64,000 nucleotides of DNA. It comes from Daucus carota subsp. sativus (Eukaryota > Streptophyta > Magnoliopsida > Apiales > Apiaceae). A program made the translations under genes and the position numbers. The notes beneath the pieces are model-generated. The model did not search any database. It saw only the letters and a program-made list of their open reading frames with translations, and was not told the DNA's origin. The DNA lies in contig NC_030387.2 of the NCBI RefSeq assembly GCF_001625215.2, positions 40,571,606-40,635,605 on the forward strand, written 5' to 3'. This document shows positions 9,911 to 21,555 of this stretch, one piece after another; position 1 is the stretch's first letter, and each line of letters begins with the position of its first letter.

Positions 9911-11161
9911 ATGGATGTGATAAGCAAAAGCATGAATAATTTGAGCTTTACATCTAGTAGTGAGCTCAGATTCTCCTTTTCATCTGAAGAACGTGTTCTT
10001 GATGATGAGGATTTGTTAGCATTAATCTTTTTGCGTGTTCCTTGGAAGAAACTCATGACCTTGAAGTGTGTTTCGAAACAATGGCTCTGTTTCATTACCA
10101 GTTCCCGGTTTCGAAAGTTACTCCCTCCTCTCCGTGCCTCTGGTCTCTACATTCACCGCCTCTTTAAACTAGGCCGTCCTGATAGACTATACTTGATTGG
10201 TCTAGACAATCCTCAAACCAATCGTAGAATCTTCACTTCTCCTCACCACTCTTTTGTGCCACCCAAATTTCGTATTCTGCATTCCTGCAATGGCCTTTTA
10301 TTGTGCGCTCATAACACCAATTTCCGCTACAATTATTACAGAAACTGTTGTGTATGGAACCCCTCTACCAAACAGTTAGATAACATTTCACAGCATCCCC
10401 CTGGCACACGGGTTAGTCATATTGGCTTAGCTTTTAATCCTCTAAAGTCGCTTCACTACAAAGTAATCGCCTTTGTGTCTGAACATGGATTCAAGAATGT
10501 TGGTTTCATTTATATTTACTCCTCTGTAACAAGTACTTGGAGGTTCTCTGTACAATCTTTTAATCCAGCTCCACATTTGAACTTCACCGATGGTGTCTAC
10601 TGGAATGGGCGTGTGCATTGGTTGAGTGAATTACAGGATGTAAATTCAGTACCAAAATCCGATGCTTCTGAGTGTTTGTGCTTTAATGTGGATGAAGAGA
10701 GGTTTGAAACATTTCCAAGGCCTCCTATTGCTGTGAAGGCGACTCCAAGAAAGTGTTTGTATTTTGGGGAGTCGGAAGGCCATTTGCATGTTATTGAGGT
10801 TTTTCCTTCAACCACTTCACTCAAAGTGTATGAGATGAAGAGTGATTACTCAGGGTGGTTTGTCAAGTACAAGATTCCTCTTGCTCCAATTTCTGAAGTT
10901 TTCCCCGAGACGACTCAACATAAGACTTGTTTGCCTGGTAAAAATAATTTTGCAGTCACTGTGCATTCGCTTATCAGAAGAGAGAGTTTCCAGGAGGATC
11001 CGTTACTGGTATTGGAAATACCTGGTAAGCTCATACGTTACAATATCGTGGACAGAAGCACCAAAGTCATATTGGACTTTGGTGCAGATTTTGATAGAAA
11101 AAAAATTGATTACTGGGAGTTTGGAATGTTAAAAGTTTCACAGCACATTGCATCGCTATAA
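9911..11161 (+). CDS. F-box protein with interaction domain (At5g07610-like)
   Basis: An intronless coding region of 416 residues. The F-box lies at about residues 29-70 (LDDEDLLALIFLRVPWKKL, then CVSKQWL), the part that binds SKP1/ASK in SCF ubiquitin ligases. The rest carries signs of the F-box-associated interaction domain: ILHSCNGLLLC, CVWNPSTKQL, FNPLKSLHYKVIAF, an IYSSVTSTWR strand, and DGVYWNGRVHWL. The substrate is unknown. The ATG at 9911 is preferred over one at 9812: the 33 extra residues are hydrophobic and Cys-rich, and an intron acceptor TATTATGCAG sits between the two. A fragment matching its LYFGESEGHL segment (near 10758) appears twice downstream of the next gene. Class confidence is high. 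Confidence 0.85.
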   Translation: MDVISKSMNNLSFTSSSELRFSFSSEERVLDDEDLLALIFLRVPWKKLMTLKCVSKQWLCFITSSRFRKLLPPLRASGLYIHRLFKLGRPDRLYLIGLDNPQTNRRIFTSPHHSFVPPKFRILHSCNGLLLCAHNTNFRYNYYRNCCVWNPSTKQLDNISQHPPGTRVSHIGLAFNPLKSLHYKVIAFVSEHGFKNVGFIYIYSSVTSTWRFSVQSFNPAPHLNFTDGVYWNGRVHWLSELQDVNSVPKSDASECLCFNVDEERFETFPRPPIAVKATPRKCLYFGESEGHLHVIEVFPSTTSLKVYEMKSDYSGWFVKYKIPLAPISEVFPETTQHKTCLPGKNNFAVTVHSLIRRESFQEDPLLVLEIPGKLIRYNIVDRSTKVILDFGADFDRKKIDYWEFGMLKVSQHIASL

Positions 11162-11713
11162 TGTGTGTAGTTACAGCAGTATTGCTGGTCTTGGCGAAAG
11201 AAGTTTGGCCTGATTAATTCAGCACTTTCTAGTTGTTATGCAAGAGTACATTGTTTTTTATATTATCTATTCAATATTTAGTATGAACAATTTGTTTTTC
11301 TGATTTGCATCAATCCTGCATATTTAAGTTTTAGGCAGCTTGTCGTTCTATCCTGCTGTTGATTTGCATGTCCTGAAACTTGTCTGACAGAGTGCAACTG
11401 CTGTTGCTGCTCTTTATGAAATTCTGTGAAGTTATCTTTTTGCCGATCTTATGAAATTTGTTTGTGAGCTCTGTTAGATGATGGCCTTGTAAGAGTTGCA
11501 ATCAGATCAATTAAGAACTTCTCCTTGCCTGGTTCAATTTTTTTATAGTTAAACATCCGTCCACACCGGACTTGTATTTGACATGTTTCGAACACTCGAC
11601 AATCGGAATTACGAAATATCATTGAACCAAGAGCTCGTCAAATGCGTTTGCACCAAAACATGATAGGCCGGACGACCTGTTTGTCATCAACTCTGAGAAT
11701 TAAGAAACACTGA

Positions 11714-12041
11714 GGCTGTGTTCACTTGGATGAATGGAATGAGGGGAGAATGGAATGAAAAATTATATAGAAATTTTATGGAGAAAGAAAAAAGTATGAG
11801 CTAATAATGACTATATATGAATGAGTTCAATTTTTTGTGATAAAGATTGTAAAAAAATATGATGTAGAGATGGAATGAGCATTCCTTCCAAAACATGTGG
11901 GATAAAATTCTAGTTAAAATAGTAGGAATGGAATGATTGAAGGAATGAAAATTGTATAAATTTTCTTTGATCAACATCATTTTTGAGTACAAAATTCATT
12001 CCATCCTCCCTCCATTCCATTCACTCCAAATGAACACAACC
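11714..12041. mobile_element. MITE with GGCTGTGTTCA ends
   Basis: Inverted ends GGCTGTGTTCACTTGGA on the left and TCCAAATGAACACAACC on the right, flanked by TGA on both sides (the flanks read CTGAG on both if one terminal base is not counted). The subterminal parts on both sides are rich in GGAATGGAATGA-type motifs in opposite orientation. 328 bases, non-coding. The TIR and short target site fit a PIF/Harbinger-type MITE, but the superfamily is not certain. Confidence 0.75.
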
Positions 12042-12691
12042 TGAGTTCTCTAGCGCAATGCCAAAGTGGATTACTCAGCTTACACCTAAAAGAGTTCCTT
12101 GAACAAAAATCTCACCATGATTTCAGATCAATCATGTTTCCAAAGAAGTATTTTGATCTCATTGGTTCTACTATTGGTTTTAAAAAAATATTTTAGATAA
12201 AAGTAATACAGTAATAGTGGGACTTATATGCTTTTACAGTTAAAATTGGTAGTTAATATTTGTTTTGGATTAGAAAAGGAAATTATAAACATGTTTAAGG
12301 CAAAATTTGTTTTGAATTAAAAAAAGAAATTATAAATACGCGAGTAAATATTAGTTGACTTACAGGATAAATATAATTTTCTGACCATGCGACGAAATTA
12401 TCTTCCTTACACTTATTATATTTAAGTATATAATATAACGTGTTCTAATAATTCTTTTATTATTAATTAAGCCAGTATATTTAAACATTATTATTAGTTC
12501 ATATTTCAATTAAACTTTAAATATAAACGATAAAATTATAAATGTTATAAATCACATCGATTATAAACTAGTACGATAAAAAAGTTAACATAATACAACA
12601 AAATATATTCCGTTTCGAGGACTTCGCCGTATATCCTCTTCGAAGACTTGGCCCTATATCCTGTTTGAAGACTTCCCAAGTCAAATAGTTA

Positions 12692-12995
12692 CTCCCTCCG
12701 TCCCTTTTTATCTGTCCATTTTGGAAAAAAAAACACATACTAAGGAATAATTGATTGTATGAACTTTTTCATTAAATACCTCTAATTAATATCTTGAAAA
12801 TGGTGGAATACCCCTACTCTATGTCTTGAAAACATGAATTCAACCAAGTTTTAAATAAGTCAAGCCTTGAAAATTGAAATTATGGAGATATATTTGAAAA
12901 ACTATCATTAAATTAGTTTTGAAAGTATAAATGGACAGATAAATAGGGACAAATTTTTACTTCTAAAGTGGACAGATAAATAGGGACGGAGGGAG
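12692..12995. mobile_element. Stowaway (Tc1/mariner) MITE
   Basis: Perfect ends CTCCCTCCGTCCC on the left and GGGACGGAGGGAG on the right, flanked by TA on both sides (12690-12691 and 12996-12997). Inside the ends, ATCTGTCCA on the left is matched by TGGACAGAT on the right. 304 bases and non-coding. This is the textbook Stowaway structure. Confidence 0.95.
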
Positions 12996-13746
12996 TAATA
13001 TTTTATGAACTGTGCCCAACATATTATTCGGTTTGTCTCTAAATTCCACTCAGATAAGAACTTTTAAACAATTGTTTTGAAATTTTGTGCAGGCTTCAAA
13101 CTGATAATATTACTGTATGTCTTATCTGTAGACAACTTTCAGTTCTCAGCAGCATCTTCCCTTCGTCCGAGTTGACATTTCTCAATAAGGATGTTTGACC
13201 TTTTCTTAGTTACCAAGTTGACTTCTTTTAGCTAGTTTCGGTTTAAATTAAAATCCCGACATGTTTTGAAAATGAAGATAACATTTCAATATATAATTAG
13301 TCCTCCATCCCTTCAATGGTTTAACTCGGAGATGAGATTCGACACGTATTTTTATTCTCATAGAACATAATTTAATGAATTATTTGAATGTCTCTGAATA
13401 AAGTTTAGTGTTTAAATTTTTATAATGAAGATACCATAAAAAAATGAGAGGAATAGAAAGATCATATATTATTAAAATTTATTTAATTTTACTACTTCGG
13501 ACGCACATGAAAAATTATACTATATAATGTTCTATCTTTTTCTTAAATATTACTTGTCCGTTTATAACATAAATCCGAACTCAATTATTAAAACCAAACA
13601 TGTCACCTATTTTCAGGCAAAATCGAACATTAGTCAATATTATAGCTGCCGCTTGTTCTATAACAGTGCCTATTTCAGAATCTACAGATGGTCAATATGT
13701 AGACTACTTAAAAAATACTATAGTCTTTTTATTCCACTTCATGTCC

Positions 13747-13754
13747 TATAAATA
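13747..13754 (+). promoter_or_regulatory. TATA box of the BBE-like gene
   Basis: TATAAATA lies 78 bases before the start codon at 13825, at a spacing usual for plant genes, so transcription should start near 13780. Confidence 0.7.
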
Positions 13755-13824
13755 CCATGCAGTTCACGTAAAATTATCATATCAAACACTTGAAGCCTGT
13801 GCAGCAACCTAGCCACATCTCAAA

Positions 13825-15441
13825 ATGAAGTTGAGCCATTCAATCTGTTTTCTTCTTTTGTTAACATTGTCATGTGCATCATCATCTGCACTAGCACAAG
13901 ATGAAAATCCACAAAATTTCGTCAATTGCATCAACCTTCACTCTATTGACATCTCTGAACTTGTGTACACTCAACAGCACTCCAACTTCACTCAAACCTT
14001 GCTGTCCAGCATCAATAATCTGCGGTTTCCGAAACCCGATACGCCTAGGCCTCTAGCCATTGTGACACCAGTGAGTGAGTCACAGATCCAGAGTGTGATT
14101 TACTGCAGCAAGGAACAAAATTTGGAAATGAGGATTCGGAGTGGTGGTCATAGTTTCGAGGGCCTTTCTTATGTTTCTGCACTCCCATTTGTAGTACTAG
14201 ATCTCGTAAAATTCAAGAATTTTAGCTTTGATGCTGCAACGGAGACTGCATGGATTGGCTCTGGCTTGACAATTGGAGAACTATACTATAATATTGGAAA
14301 ACAGAGTAATGTGCTTGGATTTCCCGCGGGCTTATGGGCGAATGTAGGCATTGGAGGGCATTTCAGTGGAGGGGGCTATGGCATGATGAAGCGAAAATAT
14401 GGACTTGCTGCAGATAATGTGGAAGATGCATGCCTCATCGATGCCAACGGAAGAATTCTAGATAGGAAGGCCATGGGGGAAGATTGGTTTTGGGCTATTC
14501 GAGGAGGTGGTGGTGGTAGTTTTGGAGTTGTTATTTCATGGAAAGTGAAATTAGTTCCAGTTCCAGAGATTGTGACAGTTTTCAGAGTGTCACGAACTTT
14601 GGAACAAAATTTGACAACCATTTTTCATAAATTCCAGTCTGTTGCACCTAAGCTCCCGAAAGAGCTGGACATCAGGGCTGATATCCAGAGTATTTTGAGC
14701 AATGCAAGCCTTCGTGCAGATAACAGAACAATAACCATCGGGTTTGACTCGTTGTACCTAGGCCGGGCTAATAGTATGTTTTCTGCAGTGGAAGAATATT
14801 TTCCAGAGCTTGGATTGGTTAGAGAAGATTGTGTCGAAGTAAATTGGCTTCAAGCAATGATGCACTTTACAAATCTTGAGTTTAGCACACCTCCTGAAAT
14901 ATTGCTTAACTCCACTGTTCTGCCTAGGCCAGCTTTTAAGTCAAGAAACGACGTCGTTCAGGTACCAATTCCTGTACAAGGCTTAGAAGGCCTATGGGAG
15001 AAAATGTACCAAATTGCACCACAACAAGCAACTCTACAGTTCACATCCTACGGAGGAAGAATGGATGAAATTGCGGAGTCTGCTCTTCCCTTTCCTTTCA
15101 GAGCTGGATCGTTGTACGAGCTTAACATGTTTGTACAGACCGAGACAGATGAAGCAGAACGCGTGGAATGGATTAGAGGCTTAGGAACATACTTGACTCC
15201 TTATGTTAGCCAGAATCCGAGAAGTGCATATGTTAATTATGTTGATCTATGGCTTGGGACTAACAATCTCAATGGCACCACAAGCTACGAACAAGCAAGT
15301 AAATGGGGAAAACGCTACTTTAGAAACAATTTCGACAGGTTGGTGAAAATCAAGAGTGTGGTGGATCCGTGCAACTTCTTCAGACATGAACAGAGTATCC
15401 CTGTGATCTCTGCAGGAAAAATATCATTATGTGATCCTTAA
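13825..15441 (+). CDS. Berberine bridge enzyme-like FAD oxidoreductase, secreted
   Basis: An intronless gene of 538 residues, the usual length of plant BBE-like proteins. Order: signal peptide (about 1-24, ending SSALAQ); N-terminal cysteine pair region (Cys35, Cys94); FAD-binding PCMH domain with the covalent-FAD histidine in RIRSGGHSFEG (His109); GFPAGLWANVGIGGHFSGGG; a glycine-rich RGGGGGSFGVV loop; and the C-terminal BBE domain with YVNYVDLWLG. Family members oxidise sugars, monolignols or alkaloids, mostly in the apoplast or vacuole. The second covalent attachment residue, normally a Cys 62 residues after the His, is Trp171, so FAD should be held by His only. The usual NYRD-LDLG signature is altered to NYVDLWLG. 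Several N-glycosylation sequons occur (NFT, NFS, NLT, NAS, NRT, NST, NGT). The substrate is not predictable. A TATA box sits 78 bases upstream. Confidence 0.93.
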   Translation: MKLSHSICFLLLLTLSCASSSALAQDENPQNFVNCINLHSIDISELVYTQQHSNFTQTLLSSINNLRFPKPDTPRPLAIVTPVSESQIQSVIYCSKEQNLEMRIRSGGHSFEGLSYVSALPFVVLDLVKFKNFSFDAATETAWIGSGLTIGELYYNIGKQSNVLGFPAGLWANVGIGGHFSGGGYGMMKRKYGLAADNVEDACLIDANGRILDRKAMGEDWFWAIRGGGGGSFGVVISWKVKLVPVPEIVTVFRVSRTLEQNLTTIFHKFQSVAPKLPKELDIRADIQSILSNASLRADNRTITIGFDSLYLGRANSMFSAVEEYFPELGLVREDCVEVNWLQAMMHFTNLEFSTPPEILLNSTVLPRPAFKSRNDVVQVPIPVQGLEGLWEKMYQIAPQQATLQFTSYGGRMDEIAESALPFPFRAGSLYELNMFVQTETDEAERVEWIRGLGTYLTPYVSQNPRSAYVNYVDLWLGTNNLNGTTSYEQASKWGKRYFRNNFDRLVKIKSVVDPCNFFRHEQSIPVISAGKISLCDP

Positions 15442-15459
15442 TTTGATTTATTATGTTAA

Positions 15460-16172
15460 GTGTTCAGGATAACTAGCATTCACATTTGGTCATGTACTTC
15501 GTGTTGTTTTTTTCAAATTAAAATCATTGATATTGCCCAGGAAAATCAGTAATACCAAATATTATGCAAATATTCGAGAAATTTTATGAATAGCTTGGTT
15601 GTTGTAACACAGAAAGATTATATAGTCGCCTGTCTGCCATCTACTACGTGTTGGATAAATATATGTTTCAGTTCGGACGTCCCTCTAACACTTTAAAATT
15701 GTAGATGAGTCGGGTCTCGGGTTCTAGAAGGAGTTTGTATTTTGGGGAGTCTGAAGGCCATCTGAGAATTTTACTAATTGACCAGGAAACTTCGATAGAA
15801 TAACAAGTACTGGTGCAAAGTTGTAACATAAGTACTGAATGTTTCGTGTTCAGGATAACTAGCATTCACATTTGGTCATGTACTTTTTGTTGTTTTCAAA
15901 TTAAAATCATTAATATTGCGAGGAAAATCAGTAATACCAAATATTATGCAAATATTCAAGAAATTTTATGAATAGTTTTGTTGTTGTAACACTAATAGAT
16001 TATATAGTCCCCACTCCCCAGTCTGCCATATCCGTCACGTGTTAGATAAATATATGTTCCAGCTGGGACGTCCCACTAACACTTTAAGATTGTAGATGAG
16101 TCGGGTCTCGGGTTCCAGAAGGAGTTTGTATTTTGGGGAGTATGACAAGTACTAGGGCAAAGTTGTAACGAA
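15460..16172. repeat. Tandem duplication of the BBE-like 3' flank
   Basis: The sequence starting GTGTTCAGGATAACTAGCAT at 15460 recurs at 15846 (offset 386). Unit 1 runs to 15845; unit 2 ends near 16172 and lacks about 40 bases. Each copy ends with a phrase matching the F-box gene at 10758 (TTTGTATTTTGGGGAGT, in unit 1 followed by CTGAAGGCCAT). The flank is therefore a chimaera carrying a short F-box-derived scrap, later duplicated. Confidence 0.85.
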
Positions 16173-18524
16173 ATTCATCACTTTCATCAACAAGTACATC
16201 ATCCAGGCACAGAAGAGTGCTTGGTTTCAACACCGATATCAAACACGAAAAATTCAAGTTCGACAATTAAGATCTTATCTGAAATGATGATATTTTGAGC
16301 ATTTTTCCAATATACTGTATTTTTTTACAGTTGTATCTTCTGCAAATAATCTCGTTAAATTACTTCAAGATTCAAAAACATCAATTGGTAATAATCTCGA
16401 GATGAGCGGGAACCTGTGTGACAAAATTAATGATTATATATGACAAAATAATACTGTCTGATTGATAATTCTTAGCATAAAGAAAGCGAGAGCAAGAGAA
16501 GCACTCTGAGAAAATGCATGAAAGCAGCCAGGGAAAGAGCTTGAAATAGACGTGCTTGTAAGCTGTAAGAGCAACTTCAATGCAATGCTATATTTGGTTC
16601 TATTGCTATATTATAGCATCAAAAGTAAAAAAACTCAACTCTAAAGGGGTGCCATATTTGGATGCATCCATGCATAGATGCATCCTTGGTTCTATATTTG
16701 AAACCAAGGATGGATCCATCCATGTTGCCACATCATCAATAAATAGAAATTGGAAACTATTTAATGAGTTAATGAGTTAGGTAAAAGTTAAAGAGTTGGT
16801 TCTATATAAAAGTTAGGTAAAAGTTAATGAGTTGGTTAAATTTAAAACAAGTTATAGAACTTAGCATTGGAGTGCAAGTTTTATTTTAGCACCAAAAAAC
16901 ACTTTTTGGTGCTATATTATAGCAATAGCAATAGATATATAGCATCTAGCATTGAACTTGCTAGCAATAGCAATAGATATATAGCATCTAGCATTGAACT
17001 TGATCTAACGCATTCGTAATAAACGACTCAATTCATAATAGATAAAGAAAAAGCGATATTCCGTTAAAATATCTTTGCATTAATCATCACAACCAGACGT
17101 TTTTGGACAGCATTATCTCGTAAAATATATACCAAAAATAGGTTAAGAACAGGGTCCATTATCCCCACCGTTGTTGCCCCATTAGCCCACAACCTATTGA
17201 TTCATCAAGTGCTTCGTTTCATAATAATGTCTAAAAGTGTAAAATACTTGTCAAAAGTTTGTGCATATCTAGATGTTTGTTATTTTAATCGCTACTTCCG
17301 CCATTCCAATATAACCGTGATTTTAATTTTTTACATGTAATTTCAAATATAAAAAATAATTTATATATGTATTTTGAATATTTTGAATAAGAATATAAAT
17401 TTTAAATTTTTATTTAGAAAAAGAAATTTTGAAAATAATATATAAAAATATAATTTTTTTATCTCAAACTATGCGTAAAATGTTAACCTAGACTGTTATT
17501 TTGGAATGAAAATAGTATCATTTAATTTGTGTTGAAAAGATTAAAATTTTCGTGTGAGAAAAAGTATAATATTCAAAAACTGGAAAAACGTACCGAGCAA
17601 GAAGAACGGAAAACTAGCTTCGGAAACATGTTTATGCATGAGTAAAATATGTTATTCTGGTCTTTGGACTTTGTATACCGTCAAAAAGATCGAGTAAAAT
17701 TCGTGGGGTATAGAATTGAATTGAAATTTTAAACTTACTAGTTAAATTTGACCATGTATAGTTCATTCTGGCTTCCATCTGGTTAAATAAATTGTTTTTA
17801 ATTATTCAAAATTTACAAGTAGTAAATATAAAATGTAAAAAAAAATAGTGGTTTAGAATGAAAGGAATGTCACGGTAGAGGACACTAGAAGAAAAACGGT
17901 TATTTTCGACCCTCGAAAATAGCCTCTGATCAAAATTAAAAATAATCATTTTTTTTTAGTAGTATAAGTGCTGCGCGAATTAGAAAAACGGAAGAAAGGG
18001 CAGAAGACTACGCCGGGTCGTAATGGAAACCGAATATAGTGATGGAGGACGACTTTATAATGAATTATGGAAGAAAGTGAAAGTGAGAATTAACATGAAA
18101 ACAACTGGGATCAATTATCAACTTCAATTTTACGTTAAAAGCTTCTATATCAGTCCCCACACCCTTCATTATTCGTCATTGTTCGTCGAATAATGTTAGC
18201 TCTTGAAAATCTGTTCCAATTTTTTTCAGCGCACATGAATGACTAATTTTGGTCATATGATTTGTATATATAAAGAAATTTTATTATTTTTTTTGAAATT
18301 TATTTTATAAAAAAAACTAAAATTTTGATAAAAATGACGATTATTTTTTGGATAACTAGTTTTCTTATTGGTTTTGACAATTATTTTTTGATATCGACAA
18401 GCCTTTATTAGGAAATACTCCTCTTTGCAAGTTATTTCTTTCTTCATGTATATTCATGAGCTTTTTATAATTATAATTTTCTATTTTATATATTTTTTGT
18501 TTATAATTAAACTTGTCATTTTAT
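16173..18524. other. Intergenic with one Tourist-like MITE
   Basis: AT-rich. Besides the element at 16569-17005, the part at 17295-17530 resembles decayed Stowaway interior (CTACTTCCGCCATTCC near the left). No coding region was recognised. Confidence 0.4.
16569..17005. mobile_element. Tourist-like (PIF/Harbinger) MITE
   Basis: Ends GAGCAACTTCAATGC and GCATTGAACTTGATC form an inverted pair, flanked by TAA on both sides (16566-16568, 17006-17008), the PIF/Harbinger target size. The right end is partly repeated: a 43-base unit containing AGCAATAGCAATAGATATAT and AGCATTGAACTTG occurs twice before the terminus. 437 bases, non-coding. Confidence 0.75.
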
Positions 18525-20700
18525 ATCGGCTTGTTTTGAGAAAACCCGGCTTTTAACATAAACCATGGGAGATTGGGAGCTGCTGTATTGCCCTCTCTGG
18601 AGTCTGGACACATGCATGTGCGATGGAGTGCAATTGTGTATATATGTATATAATTATGATGGATATTCATTTTTAAATATTTTTAATTAAATAAAATTGC
18701 ATGACTTAACATGTACACAGATTTTTACTTTACAATTCATTGACTTGCATAGAATTATTATCCGAGAAAACATAACAAATACATCAACTTTGTCGCAACG
18801 GTGTTTACGAACCATTGGTTAAATAGAATTCAAAGTTGACCCTTAGATTTTAGGAGTAACTTATCTGTCAAATAATGATGATAATTCTGTTAACATATGG
18901 AATTTTCTTCTCTCCTTTCTCTTCAAAACTTTAAAGTAGACTAGAATAAACAAGATGTTTTCATTCTGATTTATATCAAATTTTATTCTTGTCATTTTCA
19001 ATAAAATTTTTTTAATAATTTTACAGTTTAGTATATGCTATTCAACTGATTGCTAAACTTTAAGTTCTCGTGAAACTTTTATATTAGAGATTATTGTTTA
19101 ATCAATTCGGAGAGATCTTTTCAGAGGTTAAATGATAATAGAGATTATTTTTAAGTTAAGAATTTAAATAAAAAATGAGTAGAATTGAAACTAATTTGTT
19201 TCTGCAGAATATACATCAAGTATTTAGCAGAAAATATATTAGTAAAAAGAGGAAAACAATTATACTCGCACAATATAAAAAAAAAAATATCTGCAAATAA
19301 TGAACTCCCACCGTCTCAGGTTGTTGTTTTTTTTCTGTTGATGGAATTTATGTTGCATACTTTAACAAAAGTACCGTCTTACTTTCTACACATGTATTTG
19401 AATTTGAACTTATTAAATATAGGTGGAACAAAAAGAAATTATAAAGTAAAACAAAATAATAGCCAATTAAAAGAAGAAATTCAAAGAGTAATATGGTTTT
19501 ACTATAATTTAGATGTAATATTAACGACTAAAACTCATTCAAAAATTATTGATTAATTGAAAGGTGTGACAGACTAAAATTTTATAATAAAAATTAATGT
19601 AAAAAAAATATATATCACTTTTTCTGTTTCATTTTTAGATAAATAAATATAAAATATTAGCCTACTATATTTTCTTCAATCCTCCAACGTGACCAAATGA
19701 ACTCGAAACTATCCTCTCTTTTTTTCCTTTATAGCTGATACAGGAATTGGTAACGTATATTAGTATTTATAAAATATTTAAAGATAGATGATAAACATAT
19801 AAAAAATTTGGAATTATCATCATTATGATCGTTCCTTTATATAATATAAATATAAATTTGCCGCTTGTTTTGAAATTATAAATCCGGCTTTTAGCATAAA
19901 CGATGGGAGCTGCTGAATTGCCCCCTGACAGATGCATGTGCGAACTGTAACGCATATATAATTTAGTTGGATATTCCTCTTAAATATTTTAAAACTAAAT
20001 AAAACTAAATGCCTTAACGATGTACACAGACTTTCACTTTACAGTTCATTGACTTGCATAGAATTATGATGGGAGGAAACATAACAAATACTACATCAAC
20101 TGTAATGGAACGGTATTTACGTACCATTGGATTAAATAGAGTTCAAAGTTGACCCTAGCTAAGAATAATATATCCTAAAACGTAACTTATCTGTCAAATA
20201 ACGATGATAATTCTGTTGGAATATTTCTTTTTTACTCTCTTTCGACTTTAAACTACACCAGAATAAACAGGATGTTAAGAATTTTAGTTAAAAATGAATA
20301 AAAATTACAACAAATTTCAACTAGATTGGTATATTAGTAGAACTAAGTAACACAATAATACTCGCACAATATAAAAATAATAATTATCTTCAAATAATGG
20401 ACTCCCACTGTTTCAGGTTGTTGTTTCTTGCCCAGAATTCTGTTGATAGAATCTATGTTACTCCACATACTTTAACAAAAGTACCGTCTTACTTTCTGCA
20501 CAGACTTCATGTATTTGAATTTGAAGAAATTAAATAATTAATTAATTTAATGGAACATGGTTCATGCTGCGTAACAGAGGCGGAACAAAAAGAAAGTAAA
20601 AAGTAAAACCAAATAATAGCCGATTAAGCAATAAAATATATTTTTTATAATATAAAAAAAAGAACTCCCACTGTCTCAAGTTGTTGTTTCTTTGTCATAA
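18525..20700. repeat. Large tandem duplication upstream of the kelch F-box gene
   Basis: Unit A (about 18525-19420) and unit B (about 19860-20535) share ordered blocks: CGGCTTTTA-CATAAAC-ATGGGA, GATGCATGTGCGA-type, TTCATTGACTTGCATAGAAT, AACTTATCTGTCAAATAA, ACTCGCACAATATAAA, and ACTTTAACAAAAGTACCGTC. A third short remnant (AACTCCCACTGTCTCA) is at about 20658. Spacing is about 1.3 kb. Both units lie 1-3 kb upstream of the kelch F-box start, so they form its distal upstream region. No coding region is visible. Confidence 0.8.
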
Positions 20701-21449
20701 AGCTTCTAGAAGATTGGCCCCTGGCTTTCTTTTTCTCTGCATCATACCACCACCATACAAGTGGGGCCAAATCTCTCTCCTCTCTCACTTTCTTTTTCTC
20801 CCTCCCTAAATCCTAGCTATACATGTATGTACATGCATATATACAATAATCCGGCTACACACATCCATGTCATAATCTTTGTTCCGAAAATATGTAACTA
20901 ATCGAAATTAATCATCAATTAATCTCTGTAAATCGATGAATTGATTAACCTCTGATAAATTCAATTAATCAATTTGATTAATTGTTATTGTGAATTTATC
21001 GATTAACTCTGATTCACATTTTTAAAACATTGATCATAATTTGTAATCGAAATAAAATCAAATTTATAATATTTATTAATCATTCAAATTTACTTAAAAA
21101 CAATACATATATACTTTCTATATTCAGATAGTTGATCTTGGAGGTCGGGTACTTGACACACGTGAGTATTTTGAAATTTTAATAAAATATAGTTTTATAA
21201 ATTATTTTAATTTTCACTATTTTGAACAAAAATTTAAAATCTGATGCTTAAATATTTATCAAAAAAGGAGTAAAATAAAATATATCATATATATAATTTA
21301 TAATATGTGTCGGAGTATAATTTTAATAAACGATTACCAAATGACAGGAGGGTGTAACAATTTTTGGATAAAATTTGCAGCGTAAATTATCCTCCTCATA
21401 ATTCCGTCCCGCACATGCATACATGTATGTATCTATAGTTTCTTGCATC
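20701..21449. other. Proximal upstream region of the kelch F-box gene
   Basis: Contains a CT-rich block at about 20765-20815 (CTCTCTCCTCTCTC type), then dispersed AATTAATC/GATTAATT motifs at 20890-21000 and AT-rich DNA. No element with clear ends and no coding region were found. Confidence 0.4.
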
Positions 21450-21457
21450 TATAAAAG
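21450..21457 (+). promoter_or_regulatory. TATA box of the kelch F-box gene
   Basis: TATAAAAG about 105 bases upstream of the start codon, followed by a CA/TTACAACA-rich leader; transcription would start near 21480. Confidence 0.7.
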
Positions 21458-21555
21458 CTCTCATTTCTTTAACTGAACACCACACTTATTACAACATATT
21501 TTACCCTTCATCTTATTACAACACAAGTTTCTATTTCAGTTATTACAACAAGCTT

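Larger units (their letters stand above)
11162..13746. other. Intergenic with two MITEs
   Basis: 3' flank of the F-box gene, then the elements at 11714-12041 and 12692-12995, then AT-rich promoter DNA of the oxidase gene. At 12610-12680 a unit of about 25 bases (GAAGACTTGGCCCTATATCC type) is repeated two and a half times. No coding region was recognised. Confidence 0.45.
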
